A stretch of DNA of 64,000 bases from Arsenophonus nasoniae DSM 15247 (GCF_000429565.1 NZ_AUCC01000005.1:1-64000), one strand, 5' to 3'. Counted from the first letter of the stretch, positions 50,089 through 61,526 are shown. Translations and numbers: made by a program. The notes: generated from the sequence alone by a model not told the origin.

Positions 50089-51939
50089 ATGGCATTATTA
50101 CAAATTAGAGAGCCGGGCATGTCGTCGATGCCGCATCAACGCCGTTTAGCGGCTGGTATTGATTTAGGTACAACAAATTCCTTGATTGCAACGGTTCGCA
50201 ACAAAAAAGCAGAAACACTACCTGATTCAGCCGGATGTGAATTGCTACCCTCTATCGTCAGTTACCAACCAACCGCGATTACAGTCGGTAAGCAAGCGAA
50301 AGCAAAAGTGGAACAAGATCCGGCTAATACCATTATTTCAGCTAAGCGCTTATTGGGGCGCTCATTGACTGAGATCCAGCAACGTTATCCTAATTTACCT
50401 TATCAATTGACAGCAAGTAAAAATGGCTTACCGCTGATCCACACAGCCATAGGGCAAGTTGATCCTATTCAAGTTTCTTCTGAGATACTAAAGTCGTTGG
50501 TACAGCGGGCAGAAGAAACATTGAATGGTAGATTAGAAGGTGTGGTGATCACCGTGCCTGCTTATTTTGATGATGCGCAACGTCAAGGAACTAAAGATGC
50601 AGCGCGTTTGGCCGGATTACAGATTTTACGTTTATTGAATGAACCTACTGCGGCGGCTATTGCCTATGGTTTAGATTCACAACAAGAGGGCGTAATTGCT
50701 GTTTATGATTTGGGTGGTGGGACTTTTGATATTTCCATTCTTAGGTTGCAGCGTGGCGTATTTGAAGTGTTAGCAACGGGCGGAGACACAGCGCTCGGCG
50801 GAGATGATTTTGATCATCTTCTGGTGGATTGGATATATCAACAAGCGGGTATAACAGATCGCCAAGACCATTGCTTACAGCGGCAAATTTTAAATATCGC
50901 TAGTCAGGCTAAAATAGCATTAACGGATGTTAATTATACTGACATTGAAATCAATGGTTGGCGAGGAACCTTATCAAGAGAGCAGTTGAACACATTAATT
51001 CAGCCATTGGTCAAACGCACTTTATTAACCAGTCGTCGTGCATTGAAAGATGCCGCAATTGATATTGATGATATTTTGCAGATTGTGATGGTGGGTGGTT
51101 CGACGCGGGTACCGTTGGTACTTTCTATGGTTGAGGAATTTTTTGGCCTCACCCCCTTAACTTCAATTGATCCGGATAAAGTTGTTGCTATTGGTGCGGC
51201 TATTCAGGCTGATATTTTAGTCGGTAATAAACCGGATAGTGAAATATTGTTACTCGATGTTACCCCTTTGTCACTTGGCTTAGAAACCATGGGAGGATTG
51301 GTTGAAAAAGTGATCCCACGCAATACGACACTGCCTATTGCTAAGGCGCAGGAATTTACTACCTTCAAAGATGGGCAAACAGCCATGACATTTCATGTTG
51401 TACAAGGCGAACGTGAAATGGTTAATGATTGCCGTTCCTTAGCGCGTTTTACCCTACGTGGAATACCGCCATTACCTGCCGGAAGCACGCATATTCGGGT
51501 CGTTTTTCAAATAGATGCCGATGGATTATTGAGTGTCAGCGCAGTAGAAAAATCAACGGGTGTCAGTGCTTCGATTCAAGTTAAACCTTCATATGGTTTA
51601 ACTGACGAAGAAATTGCTAATATGATCACTGACTCAATCGTTAATGCGCAAGATGATATGCTAGAGCGTCGTCTTGCCGAGCAGAAAGTTGAAGCCAACC
51701 GGCTAATAGAAAGTTTAATGATCGCATTGAAAAAAGATGCTCATTTATTGAATAAAGAAGAAAAAGCAGCGATTGATAAGGCTGTAAATGAATTAATTAA
51801 CTGTACACAGGGAAGCTCCTCTGTGGCAATTGAAAATGCAATTAAACAACTGGATAAGCAAACACAGGATTTCGCTGCTAGACGTATGGATATCTCTATT
51901 CGTCAAGCATTATCGGGTCATTCTGTGGACGAGATATGA
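50089..51939 (+). CDS. hscA: Hsp70-type chaperone HscA
   Basis: HscA is the Hsp70 that releases clusters from IscU. The 616-residue protein begins [10 protein letters not shown] as in E. coli and has [16 protein letters not shown] near residue 25, [14 protein letters not shown] near 205, and the substrate-binding part ([18 protein letters not shown]). The frame is open from 50041, inside hscB, but 50089 gives the known N-terminus. It overlaps fdx by four bases. Confidence 0.97.
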   Translation: MALLQIREPGMSSMPHQRRLAAGIDLGTTNSLIATVRNKKAETLPDSAGCELLPSIVSYQPTAITVGKQAKAKVEQDPANTIISAKRLLGRSLTEIQQRYPNLPYQLTASKNGLPLIHTAIGQVDPIQVSSEILKSLVQRAEETLNGRLEGVVITVPAYFDDAQRQGTKDAARLAGLQILRLLNEPTAAAIAYGLDSQQEGVIAVYDLGGGTFDISILRLQRGVFEVLATGGDTALGGDDFDHLLVDWIYQQAGITDRQDHCLQRQILNIASQAKIALTDVNYTDIEINGWRGTLSREQLNTLIQPLVKRTLLTSRRALKDAAIDIDDILQIVMVGGSTRVPLVLSMVEEFFGLTPLTSIDPDKVVAIGAAIQADILVGNKPDSEILLLDVTPLSLGLETMGGLVEKVIPRNTTLPIAKAQEFTTFKDGQTAMTFHVVQGEREMVNDCRSLARFTLRGIPPLPAGSTHIRVVFQIDADGLLSVSAVEKSTGVSASIQVKPSYGLTDEEIANMITDSIVNAQDDMLERRLAEQKVEANRLIESLMIALKKDAHLLNKEEKAAIDKAVNELINCTQGSSSVAIENAIKQLDKQTQDFAARRMDISIRQALSGHSVDEI

Positions 51940-52277
51940 TAATGCCAAAGATAATTTTTTTACCGCATAAAGAGTTATGCCCGGAAGGGGCGGTTGTGGA
52001 AGTAGAGAAAGGTGAATCTATTCTTGATGCTGCTTTACGTAGTGGCATTGATATTGAACATGCTTGTGAAAAATCTTGTGCCTGTACAACTTGCCACTGT
52101 ATTGTGCGTGAAGGCTTTGATTCACTGGAAGAAAGTTCTGAACTAGAGGATGACATGTTGGACAAAGCATGGGGGTTAGAGCCTGAGAGCCGGTTAAGTT
52201 GTCAGGCCATCGTGACTAATGAAGATCTGGTCATAGAAATTCCTAAATATACGATTAATCATGCCAGAGAACATTGA
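51936..52277 (+). CDS. fdx: [2Fe-2S] ferredoxin Fdx
   Basis: Fdx supplies electrons for cluster assembly. The ligands Cys42, 48, 51 and 87 (E. coli numbers) are in [19 protein letters not shown] and RLSCQA. The end YTINHAREH is nearly identical to E. coli. ATG 51936 overlaps the hscA stop; ATG 51942 gives MPKIIFLPH as in E. coli and may be the true start. Confidence 0.97.
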   Translation: MIMPKIIFLPHKELCPEGAVVEVEKGESILDAALRSGIDIEHACEKSCACTTCHCIVREGFDSLEESSELEDDMLDKAWGLEPESRLSCQAIVTNEDLVIEIPKYTINHAREH

Positions 52278-52305
52278 TCCTTACATTTAATTGCAGGAGG
52301 GGATG

Positions 52306-52506
52306 GTGAGTTTAAAGTGGACTGATAGCCGTACAATTGCAGAGGCACTCTATGATAAATATCCTAATATTGACCCGCAAACGGTTCGTTTTACCGATAT
52401 GCATCAGTGGATTTGCCAACTAGACGGATTTAATGACAATCCGCAAGCTTCAAATGAAAAGATCCTGGAAGCTATTCTATTAGTATGGCTTGATGAGTAT
52501 CAATAA
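52306..52506 (+). CDS. iscX: IscX (YfhJ), iron-sulfur assembly modulator
   Basis: IscX is a small acidic protein that binds IscS and iron and modulates cluster assembly. It shows [38 protein letters not shown] and [14 protein letters not shown]. The start is taken as GTG 52306, because AGGAGG lies 5 bases upstream and the length is then 66 residues as in E. coli; ATG 52303 would be too near the ribosome site. It closes the isc operon. Confidence 0.95.
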   Translation: MSLKWTDSRTIAEALYDKYPNIDPQTVRFTDMHQWICQLDGFNDNPQASNEKILEAILLVWLDEYQ

Positions 52507-52670
52507 TGACTGATTAAACTAACAATTATCTACAAAGCTGGAATTGCCAGCTTTTTTATTACTATCATTCATCGTGCAATGTATTAACTCATGATAACCT
52601 CTATTATTAATATCCTATATTCATCAATTATTCCATAAACACATATGACAAACTAAGGTGGGAAGAGGGA

Positions 52671-53966
52671 ATGGAAAAGCAGATCATGCAGGTCTCGCTA
52701 TCTTATCAAGCAGCGGCGCCTTGTTGGGGAAAGAATGCATTAATTAGTTCCAGTGAGCAAGGGATAGTCATTCATTTGAAGCCACAAGCAAAATTGTGTG
52801 CGATCCAAAGTGCCGGTCGTAGATTGGATAGCCAAGGTATTCATCACGTCATGTTAGTAGGGAATGACTGGGACTTGGAAAAAAGCTGGGCATTTTGGCA
52901 AGGTTTTAGAGCACCTAAAGGAGCGCGTTCTATTGAATGGCCAAATTTATCAGCAAATGAAAAAAAAGAGCTCCAGTACCGCATACGAATTATTGATTGG
53001 GTACGCGATATTATTAACACACCGGCTGAAGAATTAGCGCCAGCGCAGCTAGCGCAGCGCAGCGCCGACTTATTATGTGAAACAATAAAGGATAATATTA
53101 ACTACCGTATCATTCAGGGTGACGAGTTAGCAAAACAGAAATATAGTGGAATTTATACCGTAGGTCGTGGCTCAAGCCGCCCACCTGCATTACTCGTGCT
53201 GGATTATAATCCAACTGGCAATTTAAAAACGCCGGTATTTGCTTGTTTGGTTGGAAAAGGTATTACGTTTGATTCTGGTGGTTATAGCATAAAACCCTCT
53301 TCATCTATGAATTCAATGAAAGCAGATATGGGCGGAGCAGCTATGCTAACTGGGGCGTTAGCCTTAGCAATAAGTCGAGGTTTAAAACAACGAGTAAAAC
53401 TTTTCCTCTGTATTGCTGATAATATGGTGAGTGGTAATGCCTTTAAATTAGGTGATATTATTCGCTACCGTAACGGCCAGTCTGTTGAAATTATGAATAC
53501 TGATGCGGAAGGAAGACTGGTTTTGGCTGATGGATTGATTGATGCAAGTAAAGAAAAACCAGCATTAATTATTGACGCTGCAACATTAACCGGTGCAGCC
53601 AAAATGGCAGTAGGCAACGATTATCAGTCAGTATTAAGTTTTGATGACAAATTGGTGGCTGAATTGATGTCTGCGGCAGAAATGGAAAATGAACTCTTCT
53701 GGCGTTTACCTTTAGCGGAATTTCATCGTCGCCAATTACCTTCTGCTTTTGCCGATCTCAATAATATTGCATCACCTTCTCATACTGCTGGCGCCAGCAC
53801 CGCCGCGGCTTTCTTATCACATTTTGTTGAAAATTATCATAAGGGATGGTTGCATATCGATTGTTCAGCGACTTATCGTAAATCTGCCATGAGTTTATGG
53901 GCGGAAGGCGCAACCGGCATTGGTGTCAGAACTATTGCTAGTTTATTACTGAAAAAGGCAAAATAG
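52671..53966 (+). CDS. pepB: Peptidase B (M17 aminopeptidase)
   Basis: PepB is a cytoplasmic leucyl-type aminopeptidase with two metals. The 431-residue protein has the M17 signature [13 protein letters not shown] near residue 280, the metal-binding [14 protein letters not shown] and [10 protein letters not shown] near residues 200-220, and ends with [14 protein letters not shown]. It lies after the isc operon, as in E. coli, with its own leader of 160 bases. Confidence 0.95.
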   Translation: MEKQIMQVSLSYQAAAPCWGKNALISSSEQGIVIHLKPQAKLCAIQSAGRRLDSQGIHHVMLVGNDWDLEKSWAFWQGFRAPKGARSIEWPNLSANEKKELQYRIRIIDWVRDIINTPAEELAPAQLAQRSADLLCETIKDNINYRIIQGDELAKQKYSGIYTVGRGSSRPPALLVLDYNPTGNLKTPVFACLVGKGITFDSGGYSIKPSSSMNSMKADMGGAAMLTGALALAISRGLKQRVKLFLCIADNMVSGNAFKLGDIIRYRNGQSVEIMNTDAEGRLVLADGLIDASKEKPALIIDAATLTGAAKMAVGNDYQSVLSFDDKLVAELMSAAEMENELFWRLPLAEFHRRQLPSAFADLNNIASPSHTAGASTAAAFLSHFVENYHKGWLHIDCSATYRKSAMSLWAEGATGIGVRTIASLLLKKAK

Positions 53967-54037
53967 CTTTTTTTATGATTATTTACCAAGAAATTTATTT
54001 TTTTGGTAAATAATTAGTTAGCAAGAGAGTATTAATT

Positions 54038-54490
54038 ATGAAGGAAGCTGAAATGGCGGCTGATAAAATTAATCAATCTGCACTGATGACAACAATTACA
54101 GTGCCAGGCGATAGTACTATTAAATTGAGCATATTTGAAACGTTACCGCCAAAATTAATTAGTGGGCTGTGTCATTTTTTCCAACAATATAAAATCATAC
54201 GCCGTGCTTTTTTACTCCAAGCGAAAGATGATACAACAGCAGGGGTGCCGGTTATGCTGATTGCTTTAGAAATTAGTCTTGGCTATGAAAAGGAAGGGCA
54301 ACAATTAATTCCGCAGTTAGGGAACTTAGTACTTAATTATCTTGAAGATAATCAGTCAGTTGATTTTTATTTTTTGCAACCTAACGGCACAGGTATTGAT
54401 CATTTTATTATTCATCATACGCAACCATTTTATCAACGTAAAATAGGTGGTTGGTTGCGTAATAACATGATTGCTATTAAAAATTGTTAA
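54038..54490 (+). CDS. sseB: SseB C-terminal-domain protein, shortened
   Basis: This 150-residue protein matches only the C-terminal half of E. coli SseB (258 residues), the SseB_C domain: ETLPPKLISGLCHFFQQYKIIRRAFLL, and FIIHHTQPFYQRKIGGWLRNN at the end. The N-terminal domain with the VMPVRTLFEM segment is missing, and no trace of it is seen upstream between pepB and this gene. It may be a true short protein or a degraded copy. SseB was once tied to rhodanese activity through its neighbour sseA, but its function is unclear. sseA, pbpC and yfhM are absent here. Confidence 0.75.
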   Translation: MKEAEMAADKINQSALMTTITVPGDSTIKLSIFETLPPKLISGLCHFFQQYKIIRRAFLLQAKDDTTAGVPVMLIALEISLGYEKEGQQLIPQLGNLVLNYLEDNQSVDFYFLQPNGTGIDHFIIHHTQPFYQRKIGGWLRNNMIAIKNC

Positions 54491-54830
54491 ATTTGGCTAC
54501 CTATTATTATTCCCTTATTTATACCTAGCTAATTTTTATATTTAAATTTATCTAAGCCTACAACATAAAAAAAAGAATTGGGCTGATTATCTTTTTAATC
54601 GTATTTATCGTTTTAAATTTTAGAAAAATGTGATTTAAGCTAAAAAAATAAAAAAATTGTATAAAAAAAATTAACAAAATTTGTCGTCAAGTGGGCAATT
54701 GAATTGCCAATATCTATAATAGCCAGCTATTTTGCCTTAATAAAAATGATGATAAATCTTTTTCTTGGCAGGCAGTATGGATGCAAGGCAAAAATATCAT
54801 GATGAAAAATAATAGCTAAGAGGATTTCTA
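54491..54830. other. AT-rich intergenic region upstream of ndk
   Basis: No gene is visible. A perfect 15-base palindrome (GGCAATTGAATTGCC, 54694-54708) and the ndk promoter region are the only clear features. In E. coli this interval carries pbpC, yfhM and sseA, which are lost here. Confidence 0.5.
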
Positions 54831-55256
54831 ATGACGATGCAACGTACGTTTTCAATTATTAAGCCAAATGCGGTTAAAAAAAATGTAATTGGTGCGATTT
54901 ATAACCGTTTTGAGCAAGCTGGATTCGAAATTATTGCAGCTAAAATGGTGCATTTAAATCGTGAACAGGCTGAAGGTTTTTATGCTGAGCATAAAGATAA
55001 GCCTTTTTTTGCTGGATTAGTCGAATTTATGATCTCAGGCCCCATTATGTTGCAAGTCTTAGCGGGCAAAGATGCTATACAGCGTTATCGTGATTTAATG
55101 GGAGCAACGGATCCCTCTAAGGCATTGGCAGGAACACTACGTGCTGATTATGCAGATAGTTTTACCGCAAATGCAGTACATGGTTCTGATTCTGTCGCGT
55201 CCGCAGAACGAGAAATTGCTTTTTTCTTTACTGACGACGAAATATGTCCCTGTTAA
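54831..55256 (+). CDS. ndk: Nucleoside diphosphate kinase Ndk
   Basis: Ndk moves phosphate between nucleoside di- and triphosphates through a phospho-histidine. The active site is [16 protein letters not shown] with the histidine near residue 117. The start [21 protein letters not shown] and LRADYADS are typical. It has 141 residues (E. coli 143). Confidence 0.97.
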   Translation: MTMQRTFSIIKPNAVKKNVIGAIYNRFEQAGFEIIAAKMVHLNREQAEGFYAEHKDKPFFAGLVEFMISGPIMLQVLAGKDAIQRYRDLMGATDPSKALAGTLRADYADSFTANAVHGSDSVASAEREIAFFFTDDEICPC

Positions 55257-55444
55257 CAAACAGAAATAGGATATCATTAGCAAAATATTAATAAAGTTTG
55301 TAAAATGCCATACCTTGTTAAGTGATTTATTGGCAAGGTTATGGCATATAATGCTATTAAAAATAATATTTAGTCCCATAAATAAAGTTAATTGTTATAA
55401 AACCTACAGCTTTCGCCGAAAAGTGTAATAACGAGGCAATAAAA

Positions 55445-56614
55445 ATGTTTCAATCTAAAACAGCAGCGCAGTGTGTGCCTTCTTTTTCTCCTGTCAGTAA
55501 ATCAACAAAAGTCAATTTGCTGGATATGGATCGTAAACAGATGCGGCAGTTCTTTAGTGATACGGGGGAAAAACCATTTCGCGCCGATCAGGTAATGAAA
55601 TGGATTTATCACCACTGTTATGATGATTTTGATTTGATGACAGATATCAATAAGGTGCTGCGGAATAAATTAAAGCAAGCTGCTGAAATTCGGGCACCTG
55701 AAATTGCGCAAGAGCAGCGTTCTACTGACGGCACCATCAAATGGGCAATAACCGTCGGTGAGCAACAAGTCGAAACAGTCTATATTCCTGAAGATGATCG
55801 CGCGACACTTTGTGTATCTTCTCAAGTTGGCTGTGCGCTTGAATGTAAATTTTGCTCAACGGCGCAGCAAGGTTTTAATCGTAACTTACGCGTTTCAGAA
55901 ATCATAGGCCAAGTGTGGCGCGCTGCTAAAGTTATTGGTTCTTTGAAATCCAGTGGTCGGCGGCCAATTACTAATGTTGTGATGATGGGAATGGGAGAGC
56001 CGCTATTAAATCTCAACAATGTTATTCCAGCAATGGAGATTATGATGGATGATTTTGGCTTTGGCTTGTCAAAACGGCGAGTGACTTTATCGACTTCTGG
56101 TGTTGTACCTGCCCTGGATAAATTAGGTGATATGATTGATGTTGCTTTAGCCATTTCCTTGCATGCACCGACTGACGAAATTCGTGACGAGATTGTACCT
56201 ATTAATAAAAAATACAACATTGAAACTTTTCTGGCGAGTGTTCGGCGCTATCTAACTAAATCTAATGCTAATCAGGGACGTGTTACTGTTGAGTATGTCA
56301 TGCTAAATGGTGTGAATGATAGTATTGAGCATGCGCATCAGCTAGCTGAATGTCTTAAGCATACACCTAGCAAAATTAATTTAATTCCTTGGAACCCATT
56401 TCCTGGAGCACCTTACAGTCGCAGTTCCAATAGCCGTATTGATCGTTTTGCCAAAGTATTGATGAAATATGGTTTTACTACTATTGTGCGTAAAACGCGT
56501 GGTGATGATATTGATGCGGCCTGCGGTCAATTAGCGGGTGATGTTATTGATCGAACTAAACGAACATTGAAAAAACGCCTGGGTGGTGAACCAATTATAG
56601 TAAAAGCAGTCTGA
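55445..56614 (+). CDS. rlmN: 23S rRNA/tRNA adenine-C2 methyltransferase RlmN
   Basis: RlmN is a radical-SAM enzyme that methylates A2503 of 23S rRNA and A37 of some tRNAs. It has the cluster motif [19 protein letters not shown] near residue 130 and the resolving cysteine in [13 protein letters not shown] near residue 358. The 389 residues resemble E. coli (384), with differences only in the first 25. It needs iron-sulfur clusters made by the nearby isc genes. Confidence 0.97.
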   Translation: MFQSKTAAQCVPSFSPVSKSTKVNLLDMDRKQMRQFFSDTGEKPFRADQVMKWIYHHCYDDFDLMTDINKVLRNKLKQAAEIRAPEIAQEQRSTDGTIKWAITVGEQQVETVYIPEDDRATLCVSSQVGCALECKFCSTAQQGFNRNLRVSEIIGQVWRAAKVIGSLKSSGRRPITNVVMMGMGEPLLNLNNVIPAMEIMMDDFGFGLSKRRVTLSTSGVVPALDKLGDMIDVALAISLHAPTDEIRDEIVPINKKYNIETFLASVRRYLTKSNANQGRVTVEYVMLNGVNDSIEHAHQLAECLKHTPSKINLIPWNPFPGAPYSRSSNSRIDRFAKVLMKYGFTTIVRKTRGDDIDAACGQLAGDVIDRTKRTLKKRLGGEPIIVKAV

Positions 56615-56691
56615 ATGTTCATTATGTAAATGAAGGAAATTAGATAGCAGAATTCCTTTTATTACCAGCTATATAAATAAATGAGAGTGAT

Positions 56692-57111
56692 ATGATAAGG
56701 ATATCTATCATTAATATTCTATTGTTAGTGGGTTTATTAATAGGATGTACTAGTATTAATAAAGACGTTGATATTGCGATTGTGACACGAACACAGCTAG
56801 GCATTGCTTATCTATCAGCAGGGAATTATCCAGCAGCATCTTATCATTTTGACAAAATACTGCTGGCAGAACCAAAAAATGGGATTGCTAATTTAGGAAT
56901 GGCGGTCATTATGCGTCAGCAAAAGCAATCAGGCTTAGCATTAAAATATTTTAAAGTGGCAATTCGTTCATCCGCAATCAATAATACAAGTATGCGAGCG
57001 TATTATTTAGACTTTTTATGCTCTAAAAATATATCTGAGGAGATGATTAAACTGAGGAAAGAAGAAGAACGTAGAGGGCTTAATTGTCAAAATATTTCCA
57101 AAATAAGCTAA
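56692..57111 (+). CDS. Short PilW-like TPR lipoprotein
   Basis: This 139-residue protein has a lipoprotein signal (LLVGLLIGC, cysteine 19) and one or two TPR repeats (LGIAYLSAGNYPAASYHFDKILLAEPKNGIANLGMA..., residues 35-100). Its place between rlmN and rodZ is where PilW/YfgC-type type IV pilus lipoproteins (about 250 residues) stand in other enterobacteria. It is therefore likely a shortened form that lacks the C-terminal TPRs. No pilus genes are visible, so its function is unknown. Confidence 0.7.
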   Translation: MIRISIINILLLVGLLIGCTSINKDVDIAIVTRTQLGIAYLSAGNYPAASYHFDKILLAEPKNGIANLGMAVIMRQQKQSGLALKYFKVAIRSSAINNTSMRAYYLDFLCSKNISEEMIKLRKEEERRGLNCQNISKIS

Positions 57112-57211
57112 GAAATATTATCGGTATGAAGGTTTTTGATTAACTTGATAGATGAAGTTTTTATAAAGCCTTCATGATGTTAAAACTCAGAAAAGACCAA
57201 TAGTTCCGCGA

Positions 57212-58240
57212 ATGAATAGCAAACCTAAAACAGAAAAAACAGAAATCACCGTTGGCCAACGTTTATTGCAGGCACGGGAAACGCTAGGTCTTTCCCGAGA
57301 AATCGTTGCCGAACGACTTTGCTTAAAAGTATGCACCGTACGTGAGATAGAGGAAGACAGCAACTCCCATAGTGTTGATCCTACTTTCTTGCGTGGCTAC
57401 ATTCGTTCTTATGCAAAATTAGTGAAAATTCCAGAAAAAGAAATTCTTGAATTATTGGATAAACATACACCAGCAAAAGCGGCAGTAGTTTCTCCTATGC
57501 AAAGTTATTCCCTAGGAAAGACCCGCAAAAAACGGGAAGGCTGGTTAATGAAATTTACCTGGCTTATTATCATTATTTGTATTGCTATGGTAGGTATTTG
57601 GTGGTGGCAGGGATATAAAGTACAAAAACAAGAAATTGCCACTATGGCTGAACAGAATCGCTCGAATGCTATACAAATACCGTCAGATCCACCTTCTTCT
57701 ACCGCTGGCACCGCAAACGCTATTGAACAAAATAATGTTAATACATCGTCAACAGAAACTAGTATCCCACCGGTAACTTCAGCGATAGCGAATAATGTCA
57801 TCTCTCCGGCACCTCAATCTCCATTAACTTCTGAAACACTAAAAAATAGTGATAAAAATGTTAATACTGAGTCAGTCAATCCGACAGAAGTAAAAACAGT
57901 ACCCTTGCCAGGCAGTATGACCAATAATAGTCATCCAGAGCGGAGTAGGGCAGAAGAAACCCCTGCTGATACTGATGCTGCTAGTTTAGAATCGGACGAT
58001 GGGATTGTGATGAACTTTAAAGGGCAATGCTGGTTAGAAGTTCGTGATGCTAAAGGTAAGATTTTATTTAGCGGTATGAAAAATGCAGGCCAGAAACTTG
58101 AATTAAATGGTGAACCTCCTTATGAGTTTAATATTGGCATACCCGCCAATGTTAATTTGTTATTCAAAGGTAATTCGGTTGATCTAAATCGCTTTATTAA
58201 AGCTAATCGTCCAGCTAAATTTAAATTGCCTGGATTGTAA
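57212..58240 (+). CDS. rodZ: Cytoskeletal protein RodZ
   Basis: RodZ links MreB to the cell-wall machinery and sets rod shape. It has an N-terminal helix-turn-helix (VGQRLLQARETLGLSREIVAERL, residues 14-36), one membrane helix (about 113-132), a serine/threonine- and asparagine-rich periplasmic link, and a C-terminal beta domain (QCWLEVRDAKGKILFSGMKNAGQKLEL). It has 342 residues (E. coli 337). Confidence 0.95.
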   Translation: MNSKPKTEKTEITVGQRLLQARETLGLSREIVAERLCLKVCTVREIEEDSNSHSVDPTFLRGYIRSYAKLVKIPEKEILELLDKHTPAKAAVVSPMQSYSLGKTRKKREGWLMKFTWLIIIICIAMVGIWWWQGYKVQKQEIATMAEQNRSNAIQIPSDPPSSTAGTANAIEQNNVNTSSTETSIPPVTSAIANNVISPAPQSPLTSETLKNSDKNVNTESVNPTEVKTVPLPGSMTNNSHPERSRAEETPADTDAASLESDDGIVMNFKGQCWLEVRDAKGKILFSGMKNAGQKLELNGEPPYEFNIGIPANVNLLFKGNSVDLNRFIKANRPAKFKLPGL

Positions 58241-58292
58241 ATGAATATTGTAAGACAACATCTATAAATAATGATAAATTGTGAACAAATAA

Positions 58293-58318
58293 GAAGCCAT
58301 CGTCAATCCGATGGCTTC
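58293..58318 (+). terminator. Hairpin after rodZ
   Basis: GAAGCCATCG (58293-58302) pairs perfectly with CGATGGCTTC (58309-58318). It stands about 50 bases after rodZ. The following bases are AT-rich with only short T runs. Confidence 0.65.
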
Positions 58319-58369
58319 AATTATAGAAATAGCGTAAATTATTAAACATGGATGTTGAGGGAGAGTAAT

Positions 58370-59491
58370 ATGCATAATCAATCACCGATAAAAAGGCGTA
58401 AATCAACACGAATTTATGTAGGTAATGTTCCTGTTGGTGATAGTGCACCAATCACAGTTCAATCAATGACCAACACGCGTACAACGGATGTTGCAGCGAC
58501 AGTCAAACAGATTAAATCTTTAGAACGAGTGGGCGTTGATATTGTACGTGTTTCTGTACCCACAATGGATGCAGCAGAAGCGTTTAAGCTCATTAAGCAA
58601 CAAGTTAATGTTCCGGTTATTGCTGATATTCATTTTGATTATCGTATTGCACTAAAAGTTGCTGAATATGGTGCGGATTGTTTACGTATCAATCCAGGTA
58701 ATATTGGTAATGAAGAACGTATTTGTCAGGTTGTTGACTGTGCACGCGATAAAAATATTCCTATTCGGATCGGTGTTAATGGTGGTTCATTAGAAAAAGA
58801 TATTCAAGAAAAATATGGTGAGCCAACGCCGGCAGCGTTAGTTGAATCGGCAATGCGCCATGTGGATATATTGGATAGATTGAATTTTGATCAGTTTAAA
58901 ATTAGTGTTAAAGCTTCAGATGTTTTTTTGGCCGTAGGCGCTTACCGTTTATTGGCTGATAAAATTGATCAGCCTTTACATTTAGGTATTACCGAAGCGG
59001 GTGGCGCGCGAGCAGGTTCGGTCAAATCTGCTATTGGACTAGGAATGTTATTGGCTGAAGGGATTGGTGATACATTACGTATTTCTTTAGCTGCAGATCC
59101 CGTTGAAGAGGTTAAAGTTGGTTTTGATATTTTAAAATCACTGCGTATTCGCTCACGAGGTATTAATTTTATTGCCTGTCCAACCTGTTCACGACAAGAA
59201 TTTGATGTCATTGGTACCGTTAATGCTTTAGAAGAGCGATTGGAAGATATTATTACCCCAATGGATGTTTCCATTATTGGTTGCGTTGTTAATGGCCCAG
59301 GTGAAGCTGAGGTTTCTACCCTTGGTGTAACCGGAGCAAGGGCAAAGAGTGGATTTTATGAAGACGGTGTTCGTCAAAAAGAACGTTTAGATAATACTGA
59401 TATGATTGAACAGTTGGAAGCTAAAATTCGGGCAAAGGCTGCTATGTTGGATGAAAATCAGCGGATTGATATCAAACGAATAGATATGTAG
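58370..59491 (+). CDS. ispG: HMB-PP synthase IspG (GcpE)
   Basis: IspG makes hydroxymethylbutenyl diphosphate in the non-mevalonate isoprenoid pathway with a [4Fe-4S] cluster. It shows [15 protein letters not shown] near residue 30, and cluster ligands in [10 protein letters not shown] near 270 and CVVNGPGEA near 305. The start 58370 ([19 protein letters not shown]) follows GGGAGAG by 4-6 bases; an upstream start at 58352 is less likely. It has 373 residues, as in E. coli (372). Confidence 0.97.
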   Translation: MHNQSPIKRRKSTRIYVGNVPVGDSAPITVQSMTNTRTTDVAATVKQIKSLERVGVDIVRVSVPTMDAAEAFKLIKQQVNVPVIADIHFDYRIALKVAEYGADCLRINPGNIGNEERICQVVDCARDKNIPIRIGVNGGSLEKDIQEKYGEPTPAALVESAMRHVDILDRLNFDQFKISVKASDVFLAVGAYRLLADKIDQPLHLGITEAGGARAGSVKSAIGLGMLLAEGIGDTLRISLAADPVEEVKVGFDILKSLRIRSRGINFIACPTCSRQEFDVIGTVNALEERLEDIITPMDVSIIGCVVNGPGEAEVSTLGVTGARAKSGFYEDGVRQKERLDNTDMIEQLEAKIRAKAAMLDENQRIDIKRIDM

Positions 59492-59500
59492 TTTAGTAAT

Positions 59501-59534
59501 ATTGGCTCAATATTATGGTGAGCCAATTTTGTTT
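59501..59534 (+). terminator. Terminator of ispG
   Basis: ATTGGCTCA (59501-59509) pairs with TGAGCCAAT (59519-59527), followed by TTTTG. It lies 10 bases after the ispG stop. Confidence 0.7.
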
Positions 59535-59604
59535 ATGGATTGCACCCTGTTAATATTCACTTTTATAATCCATATTATGGTAGATTTTTAAATAGAGAAA
59601 TAAC

Positions 59605-60882
59605 GTGGCTAAAAACATTCAATCTATTCGCGGTATGAATGACTGTCTTCCTGCCGATATTCAATTCTGGCAAAAAATTGAAAACAAATTAAAACAAATC
59701 CTTGCTAGTTATAGTTTTAGTGAGATACGAACCCCCATTGTAGAGCAAACCGCATTATTTTCGCGCGCAATAGGTGAAGTCACTGATGTGGTTGAAAAAG
59801 AGATGTATAGTTTTGATGATCGGGATGGCGACAGTATAACATTGCGTCCCGAGAATACAGCGGGTTGTGTGCGTGCTGGGATCGAACATGGTTTATTGTA
59901 CAATCAGCAACAACGTCTTTGGTATTTAGGCCCAATGTTTCGTTATGAGCGGCCACAAAAAGGACGTTATCGCCAATTCCATCAGTTGGGTGCTGAAGTT
60001 TTTGGTTTAGCCGGTCCGGATATTGATGCCGAACTTATCATTATGACGGCACGTTGGTGGCGTGAGTTGGGGATTGCTAAACATGTTTCACTGGAATTAA
60101 ATTCGATTGGCTCATTAGCAGCACGAGCAAAGTATCGTCAGGCATTAGTCACTTTTTTGCAACAATATGAAGATAAATTGGATGAGGATTGCCGACGTCG
60201 ATTATCGACTAATCCATTACGCATTCTTGATTCAAAAAATCCTGACGTGCAAAAACTGCTTAATGATGCGCCATTACTGGCTGATTATCTTGATGATGAC
60301 TCGAAACAACACTTTATCGGACTTTGCAAATTACTTGATACTGCAGGCGTTCAATATCGAATTAATCAACGTTTAGTTCGTGGTTTAGATTATTATAATC
60401 GCACTGTATTTGAGTGGGTTACTGATGCATTAGGTGCACAGGGAACGATATGTGCTGGTGGGCGTTATGATGGTCTGGTTGAACAGCTTGGTGGAAAAGC
60501 GACATCGGCAGTAGGTTTTGCGATGGGAATGGAGCGCATGGTGTTATTGGTGCGCCAAATTAATCCCGATTTTGTTGCTGAATGTACCTTAGTTGATGTT
60601 TATTTGGTTGCTTGTGGTGAAGCAAGTCAACAGGCAATATTAGTTCTGGCGGAAAAAATTCGCGATCAACTGCCAGCTTTGAAATTAATGACTCATCACG
60701 GTGGCGGTAATTTTAAGAAACAGTTAGCTCGAGCAAATAAATACCAGGCAAAAATTGCCTTAATTTTAGGTGAAGATGAGTATCAATCTGGTGAAGTCAC
60801 GATAAAAGATTTACGCACGGGTGAACAGGAAAAACTTTCTCAGCAGAATATTGCTGTACGTTTGGTTGAACTTTTAGGTTAA
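59605..60882 (+). CDS. hisS: Histidyl-tRNA synthetase HisS
   Basis: HisS charges tRNA-His. It has motif 1 (around [23 protein letters not shown]), motif 2 with [16 protein letters not shown] and [19 protein letters not shown], the histidine-A box [15 protein letters not shown] near residue 258, and motif 3 [13 protein letters not shown]. The start is GTG 59605. Residues LRPEN differ from LRPEG in E. coli. It has 425 residues (E. coli 424). yfgM begins ten bases later. Confidence 0.97.
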   Translation: MAKNIQSIRGMNDCLPADIQFWQKIENKLKQILASYSFSEIRTPIVEQTALFSRAIGEVTDVVEKEMYSFDDRDGDSITLRPENTAGCVRAGIEHGLLYNQQQRLWYLGPMFRYERPQKGRYRQFHQLGAEVFGLAGPDIDAELIIMTARWWRELGIAKHVSLELNSIGSLAARAKYRQALVTFLQQYEDKLDEDCRRRLSTNPLRILDSKNPDVQKLLNDAPLLADYLDDDSKQHFIGLCKLLDTAGVQYRINQRLVRGLDYYNRTVFEWVTDALGAQGTICAGGRYDGLVEQLGGKATSAVGFAMGMERMVLLVRQINPDFVAECTLVDVYLVACGEASQQAILVLAEKIRDQLPALKLMTHHGGGNFKKQLARANKYQAKIALILGEDEYQSGEVTIKDLRTGEQEKLSQQNIAVRLVELLG

Positions 60883-60892
60883 AGGAGACTCT

Positions 60893-61513
60893 GTGGAAGT
60901 CTATACCACTGAAAACGAGCAGATCGATGCTATTAAACGTTTTTTTGTCAATAAGGGCAAAGCGTTATTAATTGGGCTAGTTATCGGAGTTGGTGCGATT
61001 ATTGGTTGGAATTATTGGCAATCACATCAGGCAAATAGTTTGCAAGAAAGTGCCCAATCTTTTGAGCAAATTTCTTCTCAATTGCAGACCGGTTCAAATC
61101 AAGCACTGGCCGCTGCCGAGCAATTTGCTAATGAAACAAATAATATTTATGGTGTATTGACCAATATTGAGCTAGCTAAAATTGCGGTGGAAAAAAATGA
61201 TATTGCTGGTGCAGAAAAAGCATTACTAAAGGCATTAACAATAGCCAAAGTAGATGATCTTAAGGATTTACTCAATGTCAGATTGGCACGCGTACAGTTA
61301 GCATTGAACAAGCCAGATCAGGCTCTGATTAGTTTGACGCAAGTGCAGGATAAAGGATGGAGTAGCATCGTTGAAGATATTCGTGGCGATATTTTACTGA
61401 AAAAAGGTGATATTGCCAGTGCTCGCGCAGCTTATTCTAAAGGAATTGAATCAAGTGGAGCTGACATGATGAAGACAATATTAAAAATAAAAATTAATAG
61501 CTTGCCAAACTAA
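60893..61513 (+). CDS. yfgM: Inner-membrane chaperone-like protein YfgM
   Basis: YfgM is anchored by one helix (about residues 22-43, KALLIGLVIGVGAIIGWNYW), with TPR repeats in the periplasm. It binds PpiD and the Sec translocon in E. coli and eases RcsB turnover. The start is GTG 60893 behind AAAGGAG. It has 206 residues, as in E. coli. bamB follows after 13 bases. Confidence 0.94.
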   Translation: MEVYTTENEQIDAIKRFFVNKGKALLIGLVIGVGAIIGWNYWQSHQANSLQESAQSFEQISSQLQTGSNQALAAAEQFANETNNIYGVLTNIELAKIAVEKNDIAGAEKALLKALTIAKVDDLKDLLNVRLARVQLALNKPDQALISLTQVQDKGWSSIVEDIRGDILLKKGDIASARAAYSKGIESSGADMMKTILKIKINSLPN

Positions 61514-61526
61514 GAGGAATATTAAT

